From Hydrogenophilaceae bacterium (GTDB lineage: Bacteria; Pseudomonadota; Gammaproteobacteria; Burkholderiales; Thiobacillaceae), in NCBI GenBank assembly GCA_024709485.1, contig JANJWO010000029.1, forward strand, positions 1 to 39,972: DNA of 39,972 nt. The letters run 5' to 3'. The first letter of the stretch is position 1; every line of letters starts with the position of its first letter. Of this stretch, positions 7,272 to 15,927 are shown in pieces. Under the pieces are notes generated by a model. That model was not told the origin of the DNA, made no database searches, and saw only the letters and a program-made list of their open reading frames with translations. The position numbers and the translations under genes were made by a program.

Positions 7272-10064
7272 TCATAACCCGCCATCCGGTTCACCCAGTT
7301 GCGCGAGGATGGCCGCGCGCGCTGCATCGCGCAGGGCCAGCGCCGCCGGCCAGTCGTCGCCCGCGGGGGTCAGGGGCGGATGGATCGTCACCGCCAGCGG
7401 GCTGTGGCGCGGCCAGCGTTGTCGGCCGGGCAGCAGGCGGCGCGTGCCGGCGAGGGTGACGGGAACGATCCGCGCGCCGGCCCGCGCGGCCGAGACAAAG
7501 GCGCCCATGCGGAAAGGCAGCAGCCCGGACGCGTCGCGGAAGGTGCCCTCGGGGAAGAACACCAGCTCGTCGCCGGCGGCGAGGCGCGTTTCGATGGCCC
7601 GGCTGGCCTCGGCGCCGCGCGCGGCATCGAAGCGTTCCACGAAAGCCGCGCCGAGGCGCCTGAGCGGCGTGGCCGCCAGCGGATGCCCCAGCAGCTCCTG
7701 CTTGGCGACGAAGGCGAATCGGGCCGGCAAGGCCGCGGTGAGTACCATGCCGTCGAGATAGCTGGCGTGGTTGGCGACTATCACCACCGGGCCGGAGCCC
7801 GCGAGATGCTCCAGCCCCGTCACGCGCGGCGCAATGCCGCCGGCCGCCAGGGCGAGCCACGCCCCGGCGCGGGCCATCGTGCGCCGCAGGAGCAAGGTCG
7901 GTGCCGCCGCGATCAGCAGCCAGAAGATCGGCGCCAGCAGGGCGAATACCGCCCAGGCCCAGAGCGACCACAGTCCGCCGGCGGTGATGCGCAGCACGCC
8001 GCGCAGGCGGGCGAACGCCGCCTTGCGCGCCAGACCGAGCGCCTGCCGCCAGGGCGCGCGAGGGCGGCGCAGCAGAGTGCCATTCTCATAGGCGGCGCGG
8101 CAGGCCGCGCGACGGATCTTGCCGCTGGAGGTCTTCAGCACCGTGCCCGGCGGTGCGAGCACCACGTCGTCCGCCGGAAGGCCGGTCAGTTCGCCGGCGA
8201 GCCGCTCGATCTCGGCGCGGATGCGCGCCCGCGCGGACTCATCCGCTCCCCTCAGTTCGGCCAGCACCACCAGGCGCTCGGTGCCCGCGCTGGCGTCCGT
8301 CGCCGGAAATACCGCCACGCCGCCCGCGCGCACGCCGGGAATACGCCCCGCGGCCTCCTCCAGTTCCTGCGGATGGATGTTGTGGCCGCCGCGGATGATG
8401 ATGTCCTTTTCGCGGCCGGTGATGAACAGCTCGCCTTCGGCGAGATAGCCCAGGTCGCCGGTGTTGAGCCAGGCGCCGTCGTAGAGCTTCGCGGTGGCGG
8501 CGGGGTTTTCGAAGTAGCCGGCGGTAGCCGACGGCCCCTGGAACTGGATGCGTCCCACCCGGCGCTCCGGCAGCTCGCGCCCCGCCGTATCGACGATGCG
8601 GATCACATGGCCCGGCAGCGCGTGGCCGCAGCCCGGTACGGCCTGGGCGCCGGGCGCCTCATCGGGCATGGGCTGCGCGATGCCATCGTCGGCCAGCGCG
8701 CGGCGCGCCACCCGGTCAATGCGCGGGCCGCGCCCCGGTGGCGGGAAGGCCAGCCCCACCGAGCATTCCGCCAGGCCATAAACGGGCGCTAGGGCTTCGC
8801 GGCGCAGCCCGCAGGGCGCCAGCCGCGCGGCGAAGCGCTCCAGGGTGACCGGGCTGACGGCCTCCGCCCCGTTGCAGGCCATGCGCCAGCAGGACAGATC
8901 CAGCCCGGCCAGATCGCTGTCCGTGAGCTTGTTGGCGCAGATCTCGTAGGCGAAATTGGGTGCCGCCGACAGCGTGCCGCGATGGCGGTGGATGGCCTCC
9001 AGCCAGTTTGCGGGCCGGGCGAGGAAGGCCAGCGGCGACATCAGGACGAGGGGGAAACCGATCGCCATGCTGCCCAGCCCGGCGCCGATCAGCCCCATGT
9101 CGTGATACAGCGGCAGCCAGGAGACGAACACGTCGTCGGGTGTGGCCCGCGCCGCCTGGCGCATGGCGCGGATGTTGGCGAGCAGGTTGGCGTGGGTGAG
9201 CGCCACGCCCTTGGGATCGCCGGTGCTGCCCGAGGTGTACTGGATGAAGGCGAGGTCGCCGGTCGCCGCCCGGTGGCTGGGCGAGCCGGCGCCGGGCAGG
9301 GTCAGCTCCGCCGCCGTGGCCACGCCGGCCAGCGTGGGACAGCGCGCCGACAGCGCCTCGGCGAACGTCCGTGCGCGCGGGTCGGCGATGAACCAGCGGG
9401 CGCCGGCATTGGCGAGAATGCCGGCGATGCGGCGCAGGTGCTCTTCCAGTTGCGCCGGTCGTGCCGGCGGATAGAGCGGCACCGGCACGCAACCGGCGTA
9501 AAGCGCGCCGTAAAACGCGGCGAAGAAATCCAGCCCGGTCGGCAGCATCAGCGCGATGCGGCTGCCCTGCGGCGCGCCGCGCGCGAGCAGCCCGGCCGCG
9601 AGCGCCCGCGCGGCCTCGGCGAGGCGCGCGTAGCTGATCGCGTCTTCCCGTCCGGCCTCGTCCAGCAGGCGGATGTGGATACGCTCGCCCTGATGCCGGA
9701 CATGCCAGTCGAGCACCTCGGTCAGGGTGGCCAGCGCGTCCGGCGGCGGCACGAAGTTCGCCGCCGGCGCGACGGCGCCCGGCGCGCCCCCCGGTTGATG
9801 CCCGGGCCGCGCCGCGGCGCCGATCAGGCGCAGCAGGTCGCCGGGCGTCTCGGCGGCGAAGGCCGCCTCGCCCAGCCGCGCGCCCCATTCGCGCTCGATG
9901 CGCGCCAGCAATTCGACGCGCGCCAGGCTGTCGAGGCCAAAATCGCTTTCCAGCCGGTGATCCAACCCCAGCCGGTCGAAGTCGTGCGCCCCGGGCTTCA
10001 GCTCTTCGGCCAGTGCGCGCACGATGGTCAGCAGGCGATCGGCATCCTGGATGGTGGCGTTCAT
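7272..10064 (-). CDS. fused acyl carrier protein / acyl-AMP ligase / PlsC acyltransferase
   Basis: A 930-residue three-domain enzyme. Residues 1-80 are an acyl carrier domain with the phosphopantetheine site GLDSL (Ser46). About 115-690 is an AMP-forming fatty acyl ligase of the FAAL-like branch, with YTSGSTGDPKG, YGLAECSVGL, TGDLGY, GREKDIIIRGG and the lysine motif KTSSGKIRR. A hydrophobic stretch precedes a C-terminal PlsC/1-acylglycerophosphate acyltransferase domain (about 745-930) with NHASYLD (His766) and FPEGTFRD (about 837). The likely chemistry is to activate a fatty acid, load it on its own ACP and transfer it to a lysolipid. The larger open frame continues in-frame to 11330, but only the ATG at 10064 starts a real protein; it overlaps the MFS stop by 4 bases. 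The combination resembles Aas with a different domain order and an added ACP. Confidence 0.9.
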   Translation of the reverse strand: MNATIQDADRLLTIVRALAEELKPGAHDFDRLGLDHRLESDFGLDSLARVELLARIEREWGARLGEAAFAAETPGDLLRLIGAAARPGHQPGGAPGAVAPAANFVPPPDALATLTEVLDWHVRHQGERIHIRLLDEAGREDAISYARLAEAARALAAGLLARGAPQGSRIALMLPTGLDFFAAFYGALYAGCVPVPLYPPARPAQLEEHLRRIAGILANAGARWFIADPRARTFAEALSARCPTLAGVATAAELTLPGAGSPSHRAATGDLAFIQYTSGSTGDPKGVALTHANLLANIRAMRQAARATPDDVFVSWLPLYHDMGLIGAGLGSMAIGFPLVLMSPLAFLARPANWLEAIHRHRGTLSAAPNFAYEICANKLTDSDLAGLDLSCWRMACNGAEAVSPVTLERFAARLAPCGLRREALAPVYGLAECSVGLAFPPPGRGPRIDRVARRALADDGIAQPMPDEAPGAQAVPGCGHALPGHVIRIVDTAGRELPERRVGRIQFQGPSATAGYFENPAATAKLYDGAWLNTGDLGYLAEGELFITGREKDIIIRGGHNIHPQELEEAAGRIPGVRAGGVAVFPATDASAGTERLVVLAELRGADESARARIRAEIERLAGELTGLPADDVVLAPPGTVLKTSSGKIRRAACRAAYENGTLLRRPRAPWRQALGLARKAAFARLRGVLRITAGGLWSLWAWAVFALLAPIFWLLIAAAPTLLLRRTMARAGAWLALAAGGIAPRVTGLEHLAGSGPVVIVANHASYLDGMVLTAALPARFAFVAKQELLGHPLAATPLRRLGAAFVERFDAARGAEASRAIETRLAAGDELVFFPEGTFRDASGLLPFRMGAFVSAARAGARIVPVTLAGTRRLLPGRQRWPRHSPLAVTIHPPLTPAGDDWPAALALRDAARAAILAQLGEPDGGL

Positions 10065-11383
10065 GTCAGTACCTCTGAAAAATCGCGCTCGGCGCGCAGC
10101 GCGGCGCGTCGTCCGCGACCGGCGCGCACGCCGGCCAGCAGCGCCAGTCCGGCGAGAAAGAAAGCGCCGGTGAGCAGCAGCGCCCGGCGGTGATCGCCGC
10201 CGGTGGCCCAGGTGACGAGGCCGTAGCTCAAGGGGCCGGCGATGGCGGAGAGCTTCATCGCCAGGCCCCAGAAGCCGAAGAACTCGGCGCGGCGCGACGG
10301 CGGCGACAGCAGCCCGACCAGCGCGCGGCCGCCGGCCTGCGAAGCGCCCAGGCACAGGCCGGCCAGATGCGCCGCCGCCCAGAACGGGCCGGGCGTTTGC
10401 GCCAGCGCCGCCAGGACGACGGTAAGCAGCCAGGCGACCAGAACAATGGCGAGCGTGCGCACCGGCCCGATGCGGTCCTGCACGTGACCGAACAGGAGCG
10501 CGCCCGCCGCCGCCGCGACATTGACCGCCAGCACCAGCAGCAGCGTCTGCTGTGTCGTGAAGCCCATGGCCTGGGTGGCATAGATGGCCGCCAGGGTGAT
10601 CACGACATTCACGCCGGCCTGATAGAAGAACGATGCCAGCAGGAAACGGCGCAGGTCGGGAAAGCGCGCCGCTTCGCGCAATGTGCGCGCCACTTCGCGC
10701 CAGGCGTCGTGTGCTTGGCCGAGGTGTGGCGTTGAGCGCGGCGCGGCGCGCTCGGGTAGCAACAGCAGGGTCGGCAGGCTCGCCAGCGCGAACACGGCGG
10801 CGGTGATCAGCATGGCGACCGGCACGTAAGCCGTTGCCGCCTGCCCTTGGTTTTCCGCCCAGGCGATCCAGGCCAGGCACAGGCCCAGCGTGAACAAGCC
10901 GCCGACATAGCCCAGGCCCCAGCCCCAACCGGACACCCGGCCCATGCCGCGGCCGCACGCCAGTTCCGGCAGGAAGGCGGCGACCAGGTTCTCGCCCGTG
11001 CCGAAGAAGAAATTGGACAGCACGAGGCAAGCTACGGCCAGCCACAGCGCGCCGGGCTGCGCGAAATACAGCAGCGCCGTGAACAGCACGCAGCCCGCCG
11101 TCGACAGCGCCAGCAGCCGTTTCTTGGCGGCCCTGAGGTCGGCGAAGGCGCCGATGAGCGGCGCGCTGGCGAGGATGGCCAGATAGGACACGGCCAGCGC
11201 CGCCGTCCAGGCCAGCGTTGCCCAGGCTTGGCCGTCCGCCACCACGGCGACGAAATAGGCGCTGAACAGCGCGGTGATGACCACCGTGGTGTAGCCGGAG
11301 TTGGCGAAGTCGTACATCGCCCAGGCCCATACGTCGCGCGGGCGCACGCCGGGCAGGAGGGCGGCGCGCAGGGCGGGCCTCAT
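10061..11383 (-). CDS. MFS transporter, UMF1/Atg22-like family
   Basis: A 440-residue, about 12-helix major facilitator. The N-terminal signature WAMYDFANSGYTTVVITALF is diagnostic of the UMF1 (BtlA/Atg22-like) group. The first cytoplasmic loop ADLRAAKKR is the MFS loop 2-3 motif. The frame is open to 11422, but the ATG at 11383 overlaps the TGA of the ceramidase-like gene (11380-11383) and gives the normal family N-terminus. Its stop overlaps the ligase/acyltransferase start. Substrate is not known from sequence. Coupling to an Aas-like enzyme suggests flipping of lysolipids or fatty-acid products, as LplT does for Aas, but this is inference and LplT belongs to a different MFS subfamily. Confidence 0.88.
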   Translation of the reverse strand: MRPALRAALLPGVRPRDVWAWAMYDFANSGYTTVVITALFSAYFVAVVADGQAWATLAWTAALAVSYLAILASAPLIGAFADLRAAKKRLLALSTAGCVLFTALLYFAQPGALWLAVACLVLSNFFFGTGENLVAAFLPELACGRGMGRVSGWGWGLGYVGGLFTLGLCLAWIAWAENQGQAATAYVPVAMLITAAVFALASLPTLLLLPERAAPRSTPHLGQAHDAWREVARTLREAARFPDLRRFLLASFFYQAGVNVVITLAAIYATQAMGFTTQQTLLLVLAVNVAAAAGALLFGHVQDRIGPVRTLAIVLVAWLLTVVLAALAQTPGPFWAAAHLAGLCLGASQAGGRALVGLLSPPSRRAEFFGFWGLAMKLSAIAGPLSYGLVTWATGGDHRRALLLTGAFFLAGLALLAGVRAGRGRRAALRAERDFSEVLT

Positions 11384-12150
11384 GCCGGCCGCCGCCGGCG
11401 CAGGTGGCGCGCGACCCGCCACGCCGCCAGCGCGGCGGCGGCGTGCTTCAGCGCATGGCCGCCGACCGCGCCGTTGGTGAGCGCGAACACGGCGCGGTCA
11501 CCCAGGTCGAGTAGCAGGGCGACGAGGTAGAGGCCGACGACCGCCAGCATGTCGTGCTCATGGCTATAGCGCGGCGGATAAAGCCACAGCAGCAAGGGCA
11601 CCAGCACCATGGGCAAGAGCTGGATCAGCAGCCAGGGACGCAGGTCGCCCGCGCCTTGTGCCTCGCTCCAGACCCAGTAGAAGACGGCGCCCAGGCCGGC
11701 GGCGCAAAGCGGCGCGAGCAGCATGAGGCCCGCCTTCACGCCGGCGCGCTCGGCGAACAGGGCGGCGAACCAGGCCATGAAAGCCAGCGCCATCGCCGCC
11801 CGGTCCCAGGCCAGCCGCGCGTTGTCCGGCGCGAGGTGGTACCAGGCGGAAGCGAAGCCGATCAGGATGACGGCCAGGAAGAACACGGCGTAAGGCCGGA
11901 CCTCGCGGGCGTCGACGAAGGCGCGCCGTCCCGCCGCGCCGGCCAGGAAGACGAGGCCGCTGGCGCCCGCCAGCACGAAGCCGACGTTGCTGACGACATC
12001 GAGACAGTTGGGCAGGCCGAAACAGGCGCGCTTATCGGCGAAATCGTGATAGCTCAAGGGCTGGGCGATGGACTGACCGAGGGGCGGCGCCAGGAAAACC
12101 AGCGCGGCCAGCGCCGCCGCCGAACCGGCGAGCACGGCAGGGCGATTCAT
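11380..12150 (-). CDS. ceramidase-like (CREST) membrane hydrolase
   Basis: A 256-residue, multi-helix membrane protein of the alkaline-ceramidase/CREST superfamily. Visible metal- and catalysis-associated residues are the Ser and His of SAWYHLAPD, the Asp of LAWDRAAMAL, and the C-terminal His pair in GGHALKHAA. CREST hydrolases cut amide or ester bonds in membrane lipids using zinc. The frame extends to 12378, but the ATG at 12150 (MNRPAVLAG, a hydrophobic first segment) overlaps the TGA of the upstream hydrolase by 4 bases and is the better start. In this operon it could release fatty acids from membrane lipids. Bacterial members have no settled substrate, so a ceramide role should not be assumed. 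Confidence 0.8.
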   Translation of the reverse strand: MNRPAVLAGSAAALAALVFLAPPLGQSIAQPLSYHDFADKRACFGLPNCLDVVSNVGFVLAGASGLVFLAGAAGRRAFVDAREVRPYAVFFLAVILIGFASAWYHLAPDNARLAWDRAAMALAFMAWFAALFAERAGVKAGLMLLAPLCAAGLGAVFYWVWSEAQGAGDLRPWLLIQLLPMVLVPLLLWLYPPRYSHEHDMLAVVGLYLVALLLDLGDRAVFALTNGAVGGHALKHAAAALAAWRVARHLRRRRPA

Positions 12151-13358
12151 GACGCACGCTCCGCCAGCAGGAGGTCGATGACCCGCCACAGGCGCCACAG
12201 ATCGGGCAGGTCTTCGGTCCAGAAACGCCAGGTCAGGATGTCGGACACGGCGAGATCGACATGGCCGACGACGCGATGGATGAGGAACACGCGCGAGCTG
12301 CCCTCGGGCGCGGCGGCGGCCAGGGCCGGGCTTTCCGTCCAGGGGATCAGGTTGTCGTTCCGGCCGTGCACCAGCCACAGCCGCGCCTTGAGATTATCCA
12401 GGTCATGGCGTGCGAGATCGAGCCGGGCGATGTCTTCGCGCATGGCCTCGGGCAGACGGTCGAACAGTTCCGTGAAGCGTTCGCGATCGGTGTTGACCGC
12501 CAGCGCGTAGACCGTCTGTCCGGGCGCGCTCAGCTTTGCGGCCAGCGGCGCGAGATCTGCGGCGGGGTCCTTCCGGCGCGCCTCGACCATGCGCTCGAAG
12601 AGCGTTTCATCGCCCGGCGCATCGAGGTAGTCCAGGCTGGAATAGGCCAGCACCATGCGGCCGGTGTCGTCCGGGGCGAGGTGATGCCATGCGCCCGCGT
12701 GCTCATACCAGCCGGTGGTAAAGAAGCGCATGGAATTCGGCAGGCTGTGATAGCCGCCCAGCGCGGCGACGAAGCGCACGTCGTCGCGGATGTCCGCCTC
12801 CAGCGCGGCGAGTACAGCCGGGCCAACGGCATAGCTGAAGGCGAACAGCCCGGCGCGGCCCTCGGGCGCGAGTTCCGGCCGGCTCAGGGCATAACGGTAG
12901 GCATCGGCGATTTCCCGCGCGTCTTGCGGACGCACGCGCAGTTCGCGGAATCCGGGCATCTCCGGCGCCAGCACGGCGAAGCCCGCGCGCGCCAGGGTGG
13001 TGGCGAAGGCGGTGAAACGCGGGTCATCGTTGCCGCGCGGCACGGCGCCGGGCACGGCGACGAGCGCCGCGCGCGGACAGTTCGGGGAAAATTGCGCGCC
13101 GGGCGTCTTGCAGGCGGCGAGCGGGCCGGGCAGATACAGATCGGCGCGGCGTTCGCGGCCATCGACGGTGTAGTTCACGGTTTCGCGCAATGGCGCGGGC
13201 GTGGCGTGCTTGAGCCGTGAGGCTTGTTCACCCGCGGCCAGATCGTGCAACACCAGGGCGGATTCGTAATGCCGCGCCGGCGCGCAGCCCGCGAGCAGCA
13301 ACAAGACCGCCGCGAGCGCGGCGGGGAGCAGGGCGAAATGCTGTCGTATCGCGCGCAT
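12147..13358 (-). CDS. lipoprotein alpha/beta hydrolase
   Basis: A 403-residue exported alpha/beta-hydrolase-fold protein. A lipoprotein signal (hydrophobic run to LLLLAGC) places the lipidated cysteine at residue 25, so it is anchored in the inner or outer membrane. The presumed nucleophile elbow is LFAFSYAVG, Ser in A-F-S-Y-A rather than the usual G-x-S-x-G. A downstream Asp is in GRNDNLIP and a His in GHVDL, giving a plausible Ser-Asp-His triad. It starts one base before the fadD stop region (13358/13359) and overlaps the ceramidase-like gene by ATGA. The position suggests an envelope lipase or esterase feeding the lipid enzymes. The substrate is unknown. Confidence 0.8.
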   Translation of the reverse strand: MRAIRQHFALLPAALAAVLLLLAGCAPARHYESALVLHDLAAGEQASRLKHATPAPLRETVNYTVDGRERRADLYLPGPLAACKTPGAQFSPNCPRAALVAVPGAVPRGNDDPRFTAFATTLARAGFAVLAPEMPGFRELRVRPQDAREIADAYRYALSRPELAPEGRAGLFAFSYAVGPAVLAALEADIRDDVRFVAALGGYHSLPNSMRFFTTGWYEHAGAWHHLAPDDTGRMVLAYSSLDYLDAPGDETLFERMVEARRKDPAADLAPLAAKLSAPGQTVYALAVNTDRERFTELFDRLPEAMREDIARLDLARHDLDNLKARLWLVHGRNDNLIPWTESPALAAAAPEGSSRVFLIHRVVGHVDLAVSDILTWRFWTEDLPDLWRLWRVIDLLLAERAS

Positions 13359-15032
13359 TCAGGTGGCTTCTTCCTTGAGCTTGCGGCGCAGGATCTTGCC
13401 GATGGGCGACTTGGGCAGCTTGTCGCGGAAGAGGATCTTGTGCGGCGTTTTGTAGTGGGCAAGCTGGGCGTGGCAGGCGTCGATGATCTGTTGCTCGGTG
13501 AGCGCGGGGTCGCTCTTCACCACCCAGGCCCACACCGCCTCGCCGCTTTTTTCATCGGGCATCCCGACCACGCCCGCTTCCTTGATGCCTGGCAGGTGCA
13601 GCAGCACTTCCTCCACTTCGCCGGGCCAGACCTTGAAACCTGAGATGTTGATCACATCCTTCTTGCGGTCGACGAAATAAAAATATCCGCGCTCGTCCAT
13701 GCGGACTACATCGCCGGTTGCGAGCCAGCCCTCCGCGTCCAGCGCGCGCGCGGTTTCTTCCGGCAGGTTCCAGTAGCCGCGCATCACCTGCGGCCCGCGC
13801 ACGCACAGTTCGCCCGGCGCGCCCGGCGCGGCTTCCGTGCCATCCTCGCCGCGCAGCAGGATTTCGGTGGAAGGCAGCGGCAGGCCGATGGCGCCGGTAA
13901 AGCCGGTGATGTCCAGGGGGTTGGCGCAGACGATGGGGGAGGCTTCGGTGAGCCCGTAACCTTCGATCAGCGGCACGCCCATCAGCTTTTGCCAGCGTTC
14001 CGCAACCGCCGGATGCAGCGCCATGCCGCCCGCCACCGCCACCTTGAGGGCGCCGCCGTTGGCCGCCTTCACCTGTTCGAACCCCGGCGCATCGAGCAGC
14101 AGGCGATAGAGCGTGGTGACGCCGGTGATGGCGCTGAAGCGGGTCTTCTTCAGCTCCCCGATGAAAGCGGGCAGGTCGCGCGGATTGGCGATCAGCACGT
14201 TGTTGGCGCCCCAGCGCACGAAGGTAAGCAGGTTCGCGGTGAGCGCGAAGATGTGATAGAGCGGCAGCGGCGTGACGATGACTTCTTCGCCTTCGGTGAA
14301 TTTGATGCCGATCCACGCCGAGGTCTGCTCGACGTTGGCGACCAGGTTGCCGTGGGTGAGCACCGCGCCCTTGGCCACGCCGGTGGTGCCGCCAGTGTAT
14401 TGCAGGAAGGCGATGTCGTCGGGGCCGACGGGAACATCTTGCATCGCGTGGCCGGGACCGGCTTTCAGCGCCGCATTGAAGCGCGCCGCGCCCGGCAACC
14501 GCCAGGGCGGCACCATGTGTTTGACACGCTTGACGACGAAGTTGACCAGGCAGCGCTTGAGCGGCGGGAACAGGTCGCCGATCTGGGTGGTCACGACATG
14601 CCTGACCGCGGTTTCCCCGATGATTTCTTCCAGTGTGTGCGCGAAGTTCTCCAGCACCACCACCGCCACCGCACCGGAATCGGCCAACTGGTGCCGCAAC
14701 TCGCGCGCGGTGTAAAGTGGGTTGACGTTGACCACCACCAGCCCGGCGCGCAGCGCGCCGAACAGCGCCACCGGATATTGCAGCAGGTTGGGCAGCATGA
14801 TGGCGACGCGCTCGCCGGGTTTGAGGCCGAGCCCTTGCAGATACGCGGCAAAGTCGCGCGACAGCCTGTCCGTTTCCGCATAGGTCAGCGTCGCGCCCAT
14901 GCTGGTAAAGGCGGGCCGGTCGTGGAACTTGCGGCAGCTTTGCTCGAACAGTTCCTTGAGCGAAGCGAAGCGGCGGAGGTCGACCGCCGCCGGGACGCCT
15001 TGCGGGTAGTGTTTCAGCCAGATGGGTTGCAT
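13359..15032 (-). CDS. fadD: long-chain acyl-CoA synthetase
   Basis: Activates long-chain fatty acids to acyl-CoA through an acyl-AMP intermediate. The 557-residue product is full length. It has the P-loop YTGGTTGVAKGAVLTHGN, the motif EGYGLTEASP, TGDVVRMDERGYF, and the fatty-acyl signature DRKKDVINISGFKVWPGEVE. The C-terminal catalytic lysine is in LPKSPIGKILRR. It heads the lipid operon and abuts the lipoprotein hydrolase. FadD proteins are peripheral membrane enzymes. Which of the operon's two ligases (this CoA-type or the ACP-fused one) handles released fatty acids is not decidable here. Upstream is a 130-base stretch with an outer-membrane-protein relic. Confidence 0.95.
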   Translation of the reverse strand: MQPIWLKHYPQGVPAAVDLRRFASLKELFEQSCRKFHDRPAFTSMGATLTYAETDRLSRDFAAYLQGLGLKPGERVAIMLPNLLQYPVALFGALRAGLVVVNVNPLYTARELRHQLADSGAVAVVVLENFAHTLEEIIGETAVRHVVTTQIGDLFPPLKRCLVNFVVKRVKHMVPPWRLPGAARFNAALKAGPGHAMQDVPVGPDDIAFLQYTGGTTGVAKGAVLTHGNLVANVEQTSAWIGIKFTEGEEVIVTPLPLYHIFALTANLLTFVRWGANNVLIANPRDLPAFIGELKKTRFSAITGVTTLYRLLLDAPGFEQVKAANGGALKVAVAGGMALHPAVAERWQKLMGVPLIEGYGLTEASPIVCANPLDITGFTGAIGLPLPSTEILLRGEDGTEAAPGAPGELCVRGPQVMRGYWNLPEETARALDAEGWLATGDVVRMDERGYFYFVDRKKDVINISGFKVWPGEVEEVLLHLPGIKEAGVVGMPDEKSGEAVWAWVVKSDPALTEQQIIDACHAQLAHYKTPHKILFRDKLPKSPIGKILRRKLKEEAT

Positions 15033-15056
15033 GCTTGTCTCCCTTGTATCGACAGG

Positions 15057-15162
15057 TCAGAAAGTTTTCCGGACGCCGATCGCCAGCGTATCCAGGCCGC
15101 CTTTGTCGCCCGTAAGGCCAAAGTTCATCGCTGCCGCCACGGGCGTGTCGCCAAGACCGGAT
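15057..15162 (-). pseudogene. C-terminal relic of an outer-membrane beta-barrel protein
   Basis: About 30 codons end in a beta-strand-like segment with a terminal phenylalanine (LDTLAIGVRKTF), the signature of a Bam-recognised outer-membrane barrel. The upstream part of the frame is only the shadow of the SPFH gene, so this is a tail whose 5-prime part has been lost. The barrel family cannot be named. A fatty-acid or aromatic-compound porin is possible given the neighbouring fadD, but this is speculation. Confidence 0.35.
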
Positions 15163-15927
15163 TTACGCGCCCGTTTGAGGTGTCCTGGCGCGCATGAGCA
15201 GATCCATGAAGTTGCCCGGCACCGGGAAGACGATGGTGTTGGTCTTGTCGCCGGCGATGCCGGCGAGCGTCTGCAAGTAACGCAACTGCATGGCCTGCGG
15301 GTTTCTCGACAGGATTTCGGCGGCGGCAAGGAGTTTTTCCGAGGCCTGCAATTCGCCCTCGGCGTGGATCACCTTGGCGCGCCGCTCGCGTTCCGCCTCG
15401 GCCTGCTTGGCGATGGCGCGCACCATGGATTCGTCGATGTCGACATGCTTGATCTCGACGTTGGAGACCTTGATGCCCCAGGCGTCGGTCTGCGCGTCCA
15501 GCGCCTGCTGGATGTCCAGGTTGAGGGTTTCCCGCTCGGCCAGCATCTCGTCCAGTTCGTGCTTGCCGAGCACCGCGCGCAGCGTGGTTTGCGCCAACTG
15601 GCTGGTGGCGTTCATGAAATCTTCCACCTGCAATATGGACTTGGCCGGATCGACGACGCGGAAATACACCACCGCGTTGACCTTCACCGAGACGTTGTCG
15701 CGCGAGATCACATCCTGGCTGGGCACGTCGAACACCACGGTGCGCAGGTCCACCCGCACCATTTGCTGGATGCCCGGCAGCACGAGCACCAGACCCGGCC
15801 CCTTCACCTTCCAGAAACGCCCGAGCATGAACACGACGCCGCGTTCATACTCGCGCAGGATGCGAAAGCTGTACGCCAGCAGCGCCAGGGCCAACAGGGG
15901 GGCGGTAAGCCAGCCGAATTCAAACAT
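15163..15927 (-). CDS. SPFH/band 7 (stomatin-like, slipin) protein
   Basis: A 254-residue membrane protein with one N-terminal hairpin helix (about 5-22), then a band-7 domain (about 25-190) with the typical [20 protein letters not shown] and [12 protein letters not shown] segments. A charged coiled-coil region with [20 protein letters not shown] follows. Slipins form large oligomers in lipid microdomains and pair with NfeD proteases, which cleave their C-terminal tail. Its start overlaps the upstream nfeD stop by 8 bases (15920-15927), the standard operon for this pair. Probable role: membrane scaffold and stress quality control. The final ~20 residues are short relative to some homologues. 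Confidence 0.93.
   Translation of the reverse strand: MFEFGWLTAPLLALALLAYSFRILREYERGVVFMLGRFWKVKGPGLVLVLPGIQQMVRVDLRTVVFDVPSQDVISRDNVSVKVNAVVYFRVVDPAKSILQVEDFMNATSQLAQTTLRAVLGKHELDEMLAERETLNLDIQQALDAQTDAWGIKVSNVEIKHVDIDESMVRAIAKQAEAERERRAKVIHAEGELQASEKLLAAAEILSRNPQAMQLRYLQTLAGIAGDKTNTIVFPVPGNFMDLLMRARTPQTGA

Noticed and set aside
7299..8792. A 497-codon plus-strand frame and similar long plus frames at 8982-10193 and 2568-3656
   Set aside because: All are antisense to well-supported minus-strand enzymes and rich in Arg/Gln/Gly as expected from shadows.
10065..11330. N-terminal extension of the 1352-codon frame ending at 7272
   Set aside because: It is out of frame with the real MFS gene that covers it and has no homologous domain; the true start is ATG 10064 with an ATGA overlap.
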